Position numbers and translations under genes: made by a program
NCBI RefSeq assembly: GCF_013372265.1
Contig: NZ_CP054051.1
Span: forward strand, 1,252,587 to 1,316,586
Direction: 5' to 3'
Length of the DNA stretch: 64,000 nt
Origin: Aliarcobacter cibarius
GTDB taxonomy: Bacteria > Campylobacterota > Campylobacteria > Campylobacterales > Arcobacteraceae
Shown: in pieces, positions 1 through 8,111 of the stretch
Layout: each line of letters starts with the position of its first letter
Numbering within the stretch: the first letter of the stretch is position 1
Notes under the pieces: generated by a model
Told to the model about the DNA's origin: nothing
The model's database searches: none
Seen by the model: only the letters and a program-made list of their open reading frames with translations

Positions 1-2
1 AA

Positions 3-872
3 TTTAAAAAAGATAATATTAAAATTCATTATATAAAAACTGCTGAACCACATAAGAAAGATGGAGTGCCGCACTTTCATTTATTGGTTTATTGTCCTTT
101 TAATAAAGTAGAACTTTTAAAAGAATATTATAAAAGATACTTCCCTGCTCCCCAAAATATAAGAAAATTAAAAAAAGGCTCAAATGATTTAAAAGGTTTT
201 CAAACTGATTTACATTCACCTTTAGGATATATATTAAAGTATGTTTTAAAATCTTTTAGAGATGTTAAAAATGAAGCCGAAATAGATTACCTTCAAGCTT
301 GGTATATAAAAAACAGAATATTAAGAATAGTTACTTCTCATTCTACGATTCCAATGTGGGTTTATAGAAAATTACTTCCACTTGAAAAAGATCTATATAA
401 TTTAAATTTTACTTATAAGGAAAATCCTACGCTTTCCGAATGGTCAAAGGAAGATGATTATATTTCAATCACTAATGAACATGGAAGAACCTTGCAATAT
501 AATCAAGGTCAATATAAACTATTCTATCAGTACGGAAAAATTATAAAAGAATTTGGAGAAAAAAAAGAATTTCAAAAACCTATATTTAAAAAGATAGAAT
601 TAAAGTATAAGAAAAAAATTAAACAACCTAAAATTATTATTGAAGGTGAATTCTATAAACAAATTGATAATCACCTGGTTAAATTAAATTATACTAAACC
701 TATCAATTACAGAACTAACTTAGAGCTCTACCAGGAATATAAAAAACTTAATACAAATATTGATTCAGTCAATTTAAAATATTATGCACTAATTAAAAAT
801 GAACTGATAAATCGTCAATTCATAGATGAAGATTTAATTTCAGCAAATTTATATAACACAGATATATATTAA
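3..872 (+). CDS. Rolling-circle replication initiator, HUH type (phage gpA-like), 5' truncated by window edge
   Basis: The reading frame is open from the first bases of the window, so the N-terminus lies outside. The first standard start inside is a GTG at 66, but the codons before it (ending KKDGVPHFHLLVY) belong to the protein. PHFHLLVY is a His-hydrophobic-His metal-binding HUH motif. About 50 residues later, GYILKYVLK carries two Tyr four residues apart, the arrangement of the catalytic tyrosines in phage gpA (P2/PF05840-like) initiators. The following AWYIKNRILRI...VYRKL segment also resembles that family. Such proteins nick one strand at an origin and start rolling-circle replication. 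This suggests an integrated phage, satellite or plasmid remnant. The family is fairly sure; the element type is not. Confidence 0.72.
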   Translation, partial: FKKDNIKIHYIKTAEPHKKDGVPHFHLLVYCPFNKVELLKEYYKRYFPAPQNIRKLKKGSNDLKGFQTDLHSPLGYILKYVLKSFRDVKNEAEIDYLQAWYIKNRILRIVTSHSTIPMWVYRKLLPLEKDLYNLNFTYKENPTLSEWSKEDDYISITNEHGRTLQYNQGQYKLFYQYGKIIKEFGEKKEFQKPIFKKIELKYKKKIKQPKIIIEGEFYKQIDNHLVKLNYTKPINYRTNLELYQEYKKLNTNIDSVNLKYYALIKNELINRQFIDEDLISANLYNTDIY

Positions 873-926
873 ATAATGATAATTTAAACCGCCTATTAGG
901 ATTTATTTTTTTTTTGCTTTTTTTGG

Positions 927-951
927 TTCTTTTTTTGGCGAAAAAAAAGAA
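927..951. terminator. A/T-stem hairpin after the replication gene
   Basis: A run TTCT7 is followed by the loop GGCG and then A8GAA, giving a stem of about ten A-U pairs with T or A tracts on both sides. It lies 55 bp after the replication gene stop and could terminate transcription from either strand. The weak all-A/U stem makes this only a moderate call. Confidence 0.45.
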
Positions 952-1226
952 TATATCTCAACCGTAAAGAATGCCCTTAAAACTATGTTTTAGTGATAAA
1001 ATTTCTAAAGAAACCCGTTAAAAGCTATGCTTAGGGTTTTTTTCGAATTTTAATCACTGAATAACTGTAAAATAAACTTAAATTTTTAAAATTTTATAAA
1101 TGTAATGTTAAAAATTTAAAAATTTCTGTTTAGTTTCAGTTAAATAGTTTCTCTAACAAATGCTAATGCAACTGTTTACAAGTTGCTAAAATATCTTTAA
1201 ATATTAAATTAAAAGCAGCTGCATAA

Positions 1227-1268
1227 AGTAAACTCAGAAGCCCCGCGTAGCGGGGCAATGAGTTTACT
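1227..1268. repeat. Long two-part inverted repeat with GC-rich core
   Basis: AGTAAACTCA (1227-1236) pairs exactly with TGAGTTTACT (1259-1268). Inside it, GCCCCGC (1240-1246) pairs exactly with GCGGGGC (1250-1256) around a GTA loop. The two stems are separated only by GAA and AA bulges. A GC-rich cruciform in such AT-rich DNA, downstream of an HUH replication gene, could be a nick origin, a packaging or recombination signal, or a strong terminator. No nick site was identified. Confidence 0.6.
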
Positions 1269-1333
1269 CTTGTCTAATTATCAAAAGTTGTTCGACAATT
1301 ATTAAAAAACCTAATTTACTTTATTTCAATATT

Positions 1334-1684
1334 TTACTTTATAATTTTATAATTATATACAGAACATTCAATATATTCAGAATAGCTTTTATCGTTGCAA
1401 TATCCACTTATTATATTTTTCTCTTTATACATTTTTGTATCAAGTCTTAAATATATTAATCCTTTTTCATGATCTTTTAGTGTGTATTGATAATAATCTC
1501 TATAGTCTTTTATATTTATTATTGTTCCATTAAATTTAATATCATTTCTTTTTGAAGTTTCTTTTTCATTAAATTTTCTTAATTCATTTTCAATACTTTG
1601 ATTAAATTTATACTCTTTTTCTTTATAAATTACTTCTCCATTTGCAAAACTTATACTTATTAAAAATAATAATGCTTTTTTCAT
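1334..1684 (-). CDS. Small secreted protein of unknown function
   Basis: The 116-residue product begins MKKALLFLISISFANG, a typical short signal peptide with a likely cleavage near residue 15-16. A good ribosome site, GGGGAG, lies about 8 bases before the ATG. The mature part is basic and polar, rich in Lys, Tyr and Asn, with two Cys near the C-terminus (in GYCNDK and IECSVY) that could form a periplasmic disulfide. I do not recognise a family. It lies between the replication-gene region and ribBA and could be cargo of the former element or an ordinary orphan. Confidence 0.6.
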   Translation of the reverse strand: MKKALLFLISISFANGEVIYKEKEYKFNQSIENELRKFNEKETSKRNDIKFNGTIINIKDYRDYYQYTLKDHEKGLIYLRLDTKMYKEKNIISGYCNDKSYSEYIECSVYNYKIIK

Positions 1685-1839
1685 AATAATAACTCCCCTA
1701 TTTTTTATTTTAAATTTATTTTTACAAGTAATTTAAAATTATTTATTGCTATTTTTGTTACCTATTTACACATATTTATTAAAAAAATAAAAAAAATAAC
1801 TACTGTTAATTAAAGTTTTCAATACTAAATATAATATAA

Positions 1840-1868
1840 AAATAGCTAGGATTTAAAACTAGCTATTT
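1840..1868 (-). terminator. Terminator of the ribBA operon
   Basis: AAATAGCTAG (1840-1849) and CTAGCTATTT (1859-1868) form a perfect 10-bp stem with a 9-base loop, just past the ribBA stop. On the minus strand it is followed by a T-rich run, as expected of an intrinsic terminator. Confidence 0.8.
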
Positions 1869-1873
1869 CCAAC

Positions 1874-2905
1874 TTATGATTCTATTTGTATTTCTTCAAC
1901 TATTTCTAAACCAAATCCATTTAAACCAACAAATGAATGTTTTCCACCACTTGTCATTAATTTCACTTTCTTAATGTTTAAAGAACTTATTATTTGAGCA
2001 CCAATTCCATAGTTTTTCTCAATTTCTTGGTTTTTGTTTTCATTGTTTAAAAATATTAAAACTCCATCTTTACTTTGTAAAAAGTTAATTGTTTTTAACA
2101 TTGAGTGAAGTTTGTCATCATTTATGAAGATTTTGATATCTGGTCTTATTGTATGAAATTTTACATGAGTTAAATCTTTTAACTCTCCAAATATAATTGC
2201 AGTATGAATATTTTCTAAATGATCTCTAAACTCTTTTTTTATTGCATTTTGTCCAAAAAACTTAATCTGTGCACTAGAAATTTCAGTTACTAGTTTTTCA
2301 TGAGATAATCTATATTCAACTAAATCAGATATATAAATTTGTTTTAAGTTATGTTTTGCTGCAAATATATCTAAATCATCTCTTCTTGCCATAGTTCCAT
2401 CTTCTTTTAAGATTTCACAAATAACAGCTTCACCTTTTAATCCTGCAAGCTTACATAAATCTACACTTCCTTCTGTATGCCCTGTTCTAACTAATACACC
2501 ACCATCTTTTGCAATAAGTGGAAAAATATGGCCAGGTCGAACTAATTCAACAGCTTTAGCTATAGGATTTGCTAGGATTTTTATAGTATTGTCTCTTTCA
2601 ATAGCACTAATTCCAGTAGCAGCATTTGCATCATCAACAGAAACTGTAAATGCAGTTTCATAAGCTGAAGTATTTGAACTAACCATAGGGTATAATTCAA
2701 GTCTTTTTGCTGTTTCATTTGGAACACTTACACAAACTAAACCTTTAGCATGCGTAACCATAAAATTAACGTGTTCAGGAGTACTTAATGCTGCTGAGTA
2801 AACTAAATCACCCTCGTTTTCTCTATCTTCATCATCAAGCATGATTACCATATTACCTTTTTTTATCTCTTCAATTGCTTCTTTTACTCTTGTTATTGCA
2901 TTCAT
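1874..2905 (-). CDS. ribBA: RibBA: 3,4-dihydroxy-2-butanone-4-phosphate synthase with degenerate GTP cyclohydrolase II half
   Basis: Riboflavin synthesis. Residues 1 to about 200 are a complete RibB domain, with the acidic DDEDRENEGD loop near residue 24-33 and the RTGHTEGSVDL segment. They convert ribulose 5-phosphate to the four-carbon precursor. The remaining 140 residues align in position with GTP cyclohydrolase II but lack the three-Cys zinc site (C-x2-GD...C-x-C) and the catalytic region, so RibA activity must come from another gene. This shortened RibBA is usual in Campylobacterota. It is the last gene of a minus-strand run with lptB, tsaE and trpD and ends at a clear terminator. Confidence 0.93.
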   Translation of the reverse strand: MNAITRVKEAIEEIKKGNMVIMLDDEDRENEGDLVYSAALSTPEHVNFMVTHAKGLVCVSVPNETAKRLELYPMVSSNTSAYETAFTVSVDDANAATGISAIERDNTIKILANPIAKAVELVRPGHIFPLIAKDGGVLVRTGHTEGSVDLCKLAGLKGEAVICEILKEDGTMARRDDLDIFAAKHNLKQIYISDLVEYRLSHEKLVTEISSAQIKFFGQNAIKKEFRDHLENIHTAIIFGELKDLTHVKFHTIRPDIKIFINDDKLHSMLKTINFLQSKDGVLIFLNNENKNQEIEKNYGIGAQIISSLNIKKVKLMTSGGKHSFVGLNGFGLEIVEEIQIES

Positions 2906-2935
2906 ATTTCAATCTTTCATAATTTATTATATATT

Positions 2936-3661
2936 TTAATTAAATTTAAAATCATCACCTAAGTAATGTTCTTTTACTCTTGGATCATTTTTTATTTCTT
3001 CAGATGTCCCACTTGCAAGTAAACTACCACTTTTCATAACATAAGCACGATTACAAATTTGTAAAGTTTCTCTTACATTGTGGTCGGTTATTAAAACACC
3101 TATTCCTATTTTTGTTAATTCACTTATTAAATCTTGAATATCTTTAACAGCAATTGGGTCAACTCCTGCAAAAGGTTCATCAAGAAGTAAAAATTTTGGT
3201 TTTGAAACCAAAGCTCTTGCAATCTCTGTTCTTCTTCTTTCTCCACCAGATAAAGATATCCCTTTTCTTTGTCTAATTGGTTCAATATCGAGTAATTCTA
3301 AAAGTTCTTCTACTCGTCTATTTTGTTCTTCTTTATCTTTAAAAACAATTTCAGCTGCTAAAAGAAGATTGTCTTCCACGCTTAAGTCTTTAAAAATTGA
3401 AGATTCTTGAGGTAAATACCCTATTCCTTTTAATGCTCTTTTATGTAAAGGCAAAGATGTTATATCTTCATTATCAAAAAAAACTTGTCCACTACTTGGT
3501 TTTACTAGTCCACAAACTGTATAAAATGTTGTTGTTTTTCCTGCTCCATTTGGTCCTAGAAGCCCAACTATTTCACCTGAATTAACTTCTAGAGAAATTC
3601 CATGTAAAATTTCAGTTTTTTTAATACTTTTTTTTATTTCTACAATTTTTAACTTATGCAT
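2936..3661 (-). CDS. lptB: LptB, LPS export ABC transporter ATP-binding protein
   Basis: Cytoplasmic ATPase that powers lipopolysaccharide extraction by LptB2FG. Visible are Walker A GPNGAGKTT, the LptB-type signature LSGGERRR, Walker B FLLLDEPFAGVD and the switch His in TDHNVRET. The length, 241 residues, is typical. I place the start at MHKLKIVEIK. This ATG overlaps the tsaE stop by 8 bases, whereas the upstream in-frame ATG at 3685 would lie deep inside tsaE and add eight residues not expected for the family. Confidence 0.94.
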   Translation of the reverse strand: MHKLKIVEIKKSIKKTEILHGISLEVNSGEIVGLLGPNGAGKTTTFYTVCGLVKPSSGQVFFDNEDITSLPLHKRALKGIGYLPQESSIFKDLSVEDNLLLAAEIVFKDKEEQNRRVEELLELLDIEPIRQRKGISLSGGERRRTEIARALVSKPKFLLLDEPFAGVDPIAVKDIQDLISELTKIGIGVLITDHNVRETLQICNRAYVMKSGSLLASGTSEEIKNDPRVKEHYLGDDFKFN

Positions 3662-4070
3662 CGATTTTATATAACCTTTTATCATCTTTTTTTAAAATAT
3701 CTAACACTATTACATCAAATCCATAATCATTTAAAATATTTTCTAATTTACCACTACCCCACTCTACAAAGTGTATACCACTTTTTTCAAACTCTTCAAG
3801 CATACCCAATGAAATAAATTCTTCTAGTGTTTTATTATATAAATCATAGTGAAAAATTTCATTACCATACACTACTTGAAGAGAAAAAGTAGGAGAATTC
3901 ACTACATCATCTAATCCAATTGCTTTTACGAAATGTTTTACTAAAGTTGTTTTCCCACTAGCTAAATCACCTCTTAGAATAACAATACAATCACGATTTT
4001 CTAGAAGTTCTTTAAGATAAGAGATTATAACTTCAATCTCATCTTCACCTAGTAAAAACTCTTTACACAT
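3654..4070 (-). CDS. tsaE: TsaE, tRNA t6A synthesis ATPase
   Basis: Small P-loop ATPase of the TsaBDE complex, which makes threonylcarbamoyl-adenosine at tRNA position 37. The P-loop GDLASGKTT is near residue 34-42. NSPTFSL and the later VEWGSG segment are the usual TsaE landmarks. The ATG at 4070 overlaps the trpD stop as TAATG, so translation is probably coupled. A TTG two codons upstream is possible but less likely. The length, about 138 residues, is normal. Confidence 0.92.
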   Translation of the reverse strand: MCKEFLLGEDEIEVIISYLKELLENRDCIVILRGDLASGKTTLVKHFVKAIGLDDVVNSPTFSLQVVYGNEIFHYDLYNKTLEEFISLGMLEEFEKSGIHFVEWGSGKLENILNDYGFDVIVLDILKKDDKRLYKIDA

Positions 4071-5056
4071 TAACAACTAAGCCTTTGAGAGTATTTTATA
4101 ATCTCTTCTAACTTTTTATTTGCAAGACCACTATCTATTGCTTCTCTTGCTATTTCAATCCCCTCTTTTAAGTCTCTAGCTTTACCATCAACCAAAAGAG
4201 CTGCAGCTGCATTTATTAAAACAATGTCAAGTTTTGCACCTTTTTCTTTACCAGATAATATATCTCTTGTTATTTGAGCATTAACTTCTGGTCCTGCTCC
4301 AACAATCTCATCTTTAGGTGCTAATTTTAGACCATAATTTTCAGGGTTTATTTCAACATCTACTTGTTTTCCATTATCTAATAAAGTAGCATATGTAATA
4401 CTTGAAATTGATATCTCATCCATACCATCAGCCGATGATAATACCATTGCTTTTTTACAATCTAGCATATCTAAAGCAGTTGCAATTTTATTAACAAAAT
4501 CTTTATGGAAAACTCCAATAACTTGTTTTTTTACACCAGCTGGACTACATAAAGGTCCAATAATATTCATAATAGTTCTATGATCAATAGTTTTTCTAAC
4601 AGGTGTGATATATTTCATAGCTGGATGATGGTTAGCTGCAAACATAAAACCAAATCCCGTTTCTTCTAGCATTTTTGCAGTATCTTCTAAGCTTAAATTT
4701 AAGTTTATACCTAATGCTTCTAGCATATCAGCACTTCCACTTTTACTAGTAACACTTCTATTACCATGTTTTGCAACAAAAGATCCTACACTTGCAAGAA
4801 GTATTGAAACTGTTGATGATATATTAAAACTATAACTTTTATCTCCACCAGTTCCTACAATATCTATACACTTCTCTTTTAATTCTTCACTTATAGGAAG
4901 AGGAATCATATAATCTCTCATAGAACTAGCAGCACCAGCAAATTCAGATGCAGTTTCTCCTCTATTATATAACTCTAAGAAATAATCTCTTATCTCTTCT
5001 TGACTTAATTTGTTTTCAAAAATATCATCAAATTTTTGCTTTGTCTCTAAAAACAT
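4070..5056 (-). CDS. trpD: TrpD, anthranilate phosphoribosyltransferase
   Basis: Transfers phosphoribose from PRPP to anthranilate, the second dedicated step of tryptophan synthesis. At 328 residues it is a standalone TrpD without a glutamine amidotransferase domain. The PRPP loop VGTGGDKSYSFNIS is near residues 66-79, followed by KHGNRSVTSKSGSAD and the Mg-binding DGMDE. It stands outside any trp operon, between an S4-domain gene (0-bp gap) and tsaE, both on the same strand. Confidence 0.94.
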   Translation of the reverse strand: MFLETKQKFDDIFENKLSQEEIRDYFLELYNRGETASEFAGAASSMRDYMIPLPISEELKEKCIDIVGTGGDKSYSFNISSTVSILLASVGSFVAKHGNRSVTSKSGSADMLEALGINLNLSLEDTAKMLEETGFGFMFAANHHPAMKYITPVRKTIDHRTIMNIIGPLCSPAGVKKQVIGVFHKDFVNKIATALDMLDCKKAMVLSSADGMDEISISSITYATLLDNGKQVDVEINPENYGLKLAPKDEIVGAGPEVNAQITRDILSGKEKGAKLDIVLINAAAALLVDGKARDLKEGIEIAREAIDSGLANKKLEEIIKYSQRLSC

Positions 5057-5305
5057 TTAGTTTAACCTCTCTATATACTCATCCATTTTTGATTTTGGTG
5101 TTGATTTAGTAGTTGGAATTTGAATAATTTTAAACTTTTCACTTTTTTCAAGATATTTTATTTCTATAATATCCCCTACTTTTACCTCTTTTGCTTTTTT
5201 AACTGGAATATCGTTTAAAAATACAACTTTATGCTCCAACATATCTTCAGCAACAGCTCTTCTTTTTGTAATATTTACGGCGTTTAAAAATTTATCTATT
5301 CTCAT
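5057..5305 (-). CDS. S4-domain RNA-binding protein (RqcP/Hsp15-like)
   Basis: An 82-residue protein that is essentially one S4 RNA-binding domain: MRIDKFLNAVNITKRR..A, then VFLNDIPVKKAKEVKVGDIIEI. By size and layout it resembles RqcP/Hsp15 proteins, which bind 50S-nascent chain complexes during ribosome rescue. The exact member cannot be fixed by eye. It abuts trpD with no gap and is probably the first gene of the trpD-tsaE-lptB-ribBA run. Confidence 0.8.
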   Translation of the reverse strand: MRIDKFLNAVNITKRRAVAEDMLEHKVVFLNDIPVKKAKEVKVGDIIEIKYLEKSEKFKIIQIPTTKSTPKSKMDEYIERLN

Positions 5306-5402
5306 AAGATTGATTATAACGAAAAATTTCTAAAAGTGCTTAAAATTCTTTATAGTAAAACTTAGGTAAAATCCACAGTAATTTACTAAAATAGGATATA
5401 AA

Positions 5403-6638
5403 ATGAGTAAAAAAGATATTAAAAAAGTAGTTTTGGCTTATAGTGGAGGACTTGATACTTCTATTATTTTAAAATGGCTTCAAGATGAATATAATGCTGA
5501 AGTTATCACTTTTACAGCTGATTTAGGACAAGGTGAAGAGGTTGAGCCTGCTAGAGCAAAAGCGATAGCTTGTGGTATTAAACCAGAAAATGTATATATT
5601 TTAGATGTGAAAGAAGAGTTTGTAAGAGATTATGTTTTTCCTATGTTTAGAGCAAATGCAATTTATGAGGGAGAGTATCTTTTAGGAACAAGTATAGCAA
5701 GACCATTAATCGCAAAAAAATTAGTTGAAATTGCAAATGAAAAAGGTGCAGAAGCAGTATCTCATGGAGCAACAGGAAAAGGAAATGACCAAGTTAGATT
5801 TGAACTTGGAGCGTTAGCTTTAAATCCAGAATTAAAAGTAATTGCACCATGGAGAGAGTGGGAATTGAATTCTAGAGAGAGCTTACTTGAATATGCTAGA
5901 AAACATGGAATTGAAATAGCACAAAAACATGTTGATGAAAATGGAAATCCAAAAATTAGCCCATATTCAATGGATGCAAATTTATTACATATCTCTTATG
6001 AAGGACTTCATTTAGAAAATCCAGCAAATGAGCCTGAAGAATCAATGTGGTTATGGACAACATCTCCAGAGAAAGCTCCAGATCAAGCTGAAATTATTGA
6101 AATCGAATACAAAAATGGAGATCCAATTGCATTAAATGGTGAGAAATTATCTCCTGCGAATCTTTTATTAGCTTTAAATAAACTTGGAAATAAACATGGT
6201 ATTGGAAGAGTTGATATTGTTGAAAATAGATATGTTGGAATGAAAGCTAGAGGTTGTTATGAGACTCCAGGTGGAACTATTATGTTAAAAGCTCATAGAG
6301 CTATTGAATCTTTAACTCTTGATAGAGAAGCTGCTCACTTAAAAGATGAATTAATGCCAAGATATGCAAAATTAATTTATCAAGGATACTGGTTCTCTCC
6401 AGAAAGAGAAATGCTTCAAGCAGCAATTGATGCAACTCAGAAAAATGTAGAAGGTAAAGTAAGATTAAAACTTTACAAAGGTAATGTTATGGTTATTGGA
6501 AGAGAATCATCAAAATCTTTATATGATGATGCATATTCAACTTTTGAGAAAGATGAAGTTTATAATCAAAAAGATGCTGAAGGATTTATTAGATTAAATG
6601 CTTTAAGACTTGTAATTGCAGGTAAAAAACAAAGATAA
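5403..6638 (+). CDS. argG: ArgG, argininosuccinate synthase
   Basis: Joins citrulline and aspartate with ATP, the penultimate step of arginine synthesis. The ATP pyrophosphatase loop AYSGGLDTS is at residues 12-20. [13 protein letters not shown] and [16 protein letters not shown] are typical. The length, 411 residues, is full for type I ArgG. An AGGAT ribosome site precedes the ATG. It is monocistronic, divergent from the S4-domain gene, and ends at the hairpin shared with dltA. Confidence 0.97.
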   Translation: MSKKDIKKVVLAYSGGLDTSIILKWLQDEYNAEVITFTADLGQGEEVEPARAKAIACGIKPENVYILDVKEEFVRDYVFPMFRANAIYEGEYLLGTSIARPLIAKKLVEIANEKGAEAVSHGATGKGNDQVRFELGALALNPELKVIAPWREWELNSRESLLEYARKHGIEIAQKHVDENGNPKISPYSMDANLLHISYEGLHLENPANEPEESMWLWTTSPEKAPDQAEIIEIEYKNGDPIALNGEKLSPANLLLALNKLGNKHGIGRVDIVENRYVGMKARGCYETPGGTIMLKAHRAIESLTLDREAAHLKDELMPRYAKLIYQGYWFSPEREMLQAAIDATQKNVEGKVRLKLYKGNVMVIGRESSKSLYDDAYSTFEKDEVYNQKDAEGFIRLNALRLVIAGKKQR

Positions 6639-6649
6639 AATTCTTAAAT

Positions 6650-6676
6650 AAATTAGACAGAATTTCTGTCTAATTT
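6650..6676. terminator. Bidirectional terminator between argG and dltA
   Basis: AAATTAGACAG (6650-6660) and CTGTCTAATTT (6666-6676) form an 11-bp perfect stem with a 5-base loop between convergent genes. A/T tracts flank both sides. The right arm overlaps the dltA stop codon. Confidence 0.8.
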
Positions 6677-8111
6677 ATAAACTCTTATAAAGATTAATCA
6701 ACTCATTTTTATCAATTTTATGGTTTGCATTGTAAGGAAAATTATCAATTTTTACAATATCTGAAGGTATCATATAATACGGAAGATTTTTTGAGATACT
6801 ATCTTTTAATTCTTCAATATTTATGTTATTTTTTGAAATTATAAAAGATACCAATTTTACAACTTCAGCTCCTCTTTTTAAAGCAATAGTTATAGCGTCT
6901 TCGATTAATTTGTTAGTTAAAATTTCTTTATCTATTTCCCCTAGTTCTATTCTATATCCGTGAAGTTTTATTAACTCATCTTTTCTATTTGCAAAAAATA
7001 GTAAACCATTTTCAAAATATCCAAAATCTCCTGTTTTGAAGCTTCTTTTTTCGTATTTTTTTTCAAATTTTTGACTATTTAATTCTTCGTTTTTAAAATA
7101 ACCAATTGATACATTGTCTCCTATAATTTCCATTTCTCCAATATTTTGTTCATCAATATTTAATAAATTTATTATAGTTCCTTCTTTTACATAACCAACT
7201 GGAAGACTTTTTGAGTATTTTTCTATAATTTCAGATGTAATTTCAACTAAAGTTGTAGCAACAGTAGCCTCTGTTGGACCGTATGTATTTAAAACTTTAG
7301 AGTCTGGAAAATTATTTTTTATTCTTTTTACAGTATTTGCTGGTAAGACTTCTCCACAAAATAGAAAAGTTTTTAAATCTTTTAAATTATTTTGATTAAA
7401 TACTTCAGAGAGTAAAAGTTTACTTATAAAAGATGGTGTTGAAACCCAAGAATCACAAGAATATTTTTTTAATCTTTCAAAATACTCAAGATGATTTTCT
7501 ATAGTATCTTTACTATTTAAAACAATAGTTGCACCTAAGCTTAAAAATCCAATCACCTCGTAAACAGATAAATCAAAACTAAAAGGTGCTTGATTCATAA
7601 AAACAGATTTATTTGAGAATCCAAAATCATTTGAAAGCCATTTTTGGAAATCCAAAATAGAATTTTGTGTTATTTGAACACCTTTTGGCTCTCCTGTACT
7701 TCCTGAAGTGAATATTATGTAAACTATTGGATCAGATAATTGATATGTTGTAGATATATTATTTTCATCAAAATGGATTTCATTTTCTATAGAATTTATT
7801 ATTATTGAAGATTTTACTATATCAACTATTTTATCAACTCTTGATTTTGGATAAATTGTATCAATAGGAATATAAGGATATCCCATGTTCATACAAGCAA
7901 CTATGCTTACAATGAAATCAGATTCTTTATGACCATAAATAATAATTGGATGACCTTTTGGAAGATTGTATTTTAAAATTTTATTTTTTAAAATTTCAAC
8001 TTTATCTTTAAATTCTTTCCATGTTAAATCTTCATTACTTCCACAAACAGCTAAATTATCAAAATCTTTTTCACACTCAACAAAATCCATTAGTTCTAAA
8101 TCAAATCTCAT
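6675..8111 (-). CDS. dltA: DltA, D-alanine--D-alanyl carrier protein ligase
   Basis: Adenylates D-alanine and loads it on the phosphopantetheine arm of DltC. This is a 478-residue adenylation-domain protein. A3 FTSGSTGEPKG is at 134-144, the NQAPFSFDLSVYE segment near 173-185 is characteristic of DltA, A5 NTYGPTEAT is at 275-283, and the A10 lysine is in NHKIDK near residue 465. It is last in the operon, and its ATG overlaps the dltB stop (ATGA). Other amino-acid adenylating enzymes are possible in principle, but the presence of dltB, C, D and X settles the assignment. Confidence 0.93.
   Translation of the reverse strand: MRFDLELMDFVECEKDFDNLAVCGSNEDLTWKEFKDKVEILKNKILKYNLPKGHPIIIYGHKESDFIVSIVACMNMGYPYIPIDTIYPKSRVDKIVDIVKSSIIINSIENEIHFDENNISTTYQLSDPIVYIIFTSGSTGEPKGVQITQNSILDFQKWLSNDFGFSNKSVFMNQAPFSFDLSVYEVIGFLSLGATIVLNSKDTIENHLEYFERLKKYSCDSWVSTPSFISKLLLSEVFNQNNLKDLKTFLFCGEVLPANTVKRIKNNFPDSKVLNTYGPTEATVATTLVEITSEIIEKYSKSLPVGYVKEGTIINLLNIDEQNIGEMEIIGDNVSIGYFKNEELNSQKFEKKYEKRSFKTGDFGYFENGLLFFANRKDELIKLHGYRIELGEIDKEILTNKLIEDAITIALKRGAEVVKLVSFIISKNNINIEELKDSISKNLPYYMIPSDIVKIDNFPYNANHKIDKNELINLYKSL

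Larger units (their letters stand above)
873..1333. other. Gene-free 461-bp stretch with several stem-loops
   Basis: No convincing reading frame is present. The stretch holds three visible structures. One is an A/T-tract hairpin at 927-951. The second is a looser AAACCC...GGGTTT pair at 1011-1040 followed by Ts. The third is a long GC-rich hairpin at 1227-1268. Since it follows an HUH replication gene it may contain the origin of that element, but this is inference from position only. Confidence 0.4.

Noticed and set aside
3662-3685. Longer LptB start
   Set aside because: The extra eight residues lie within tsaE and are not expected for the family; the ATG at 3661 overlaps the tsaE stop in the usual way.
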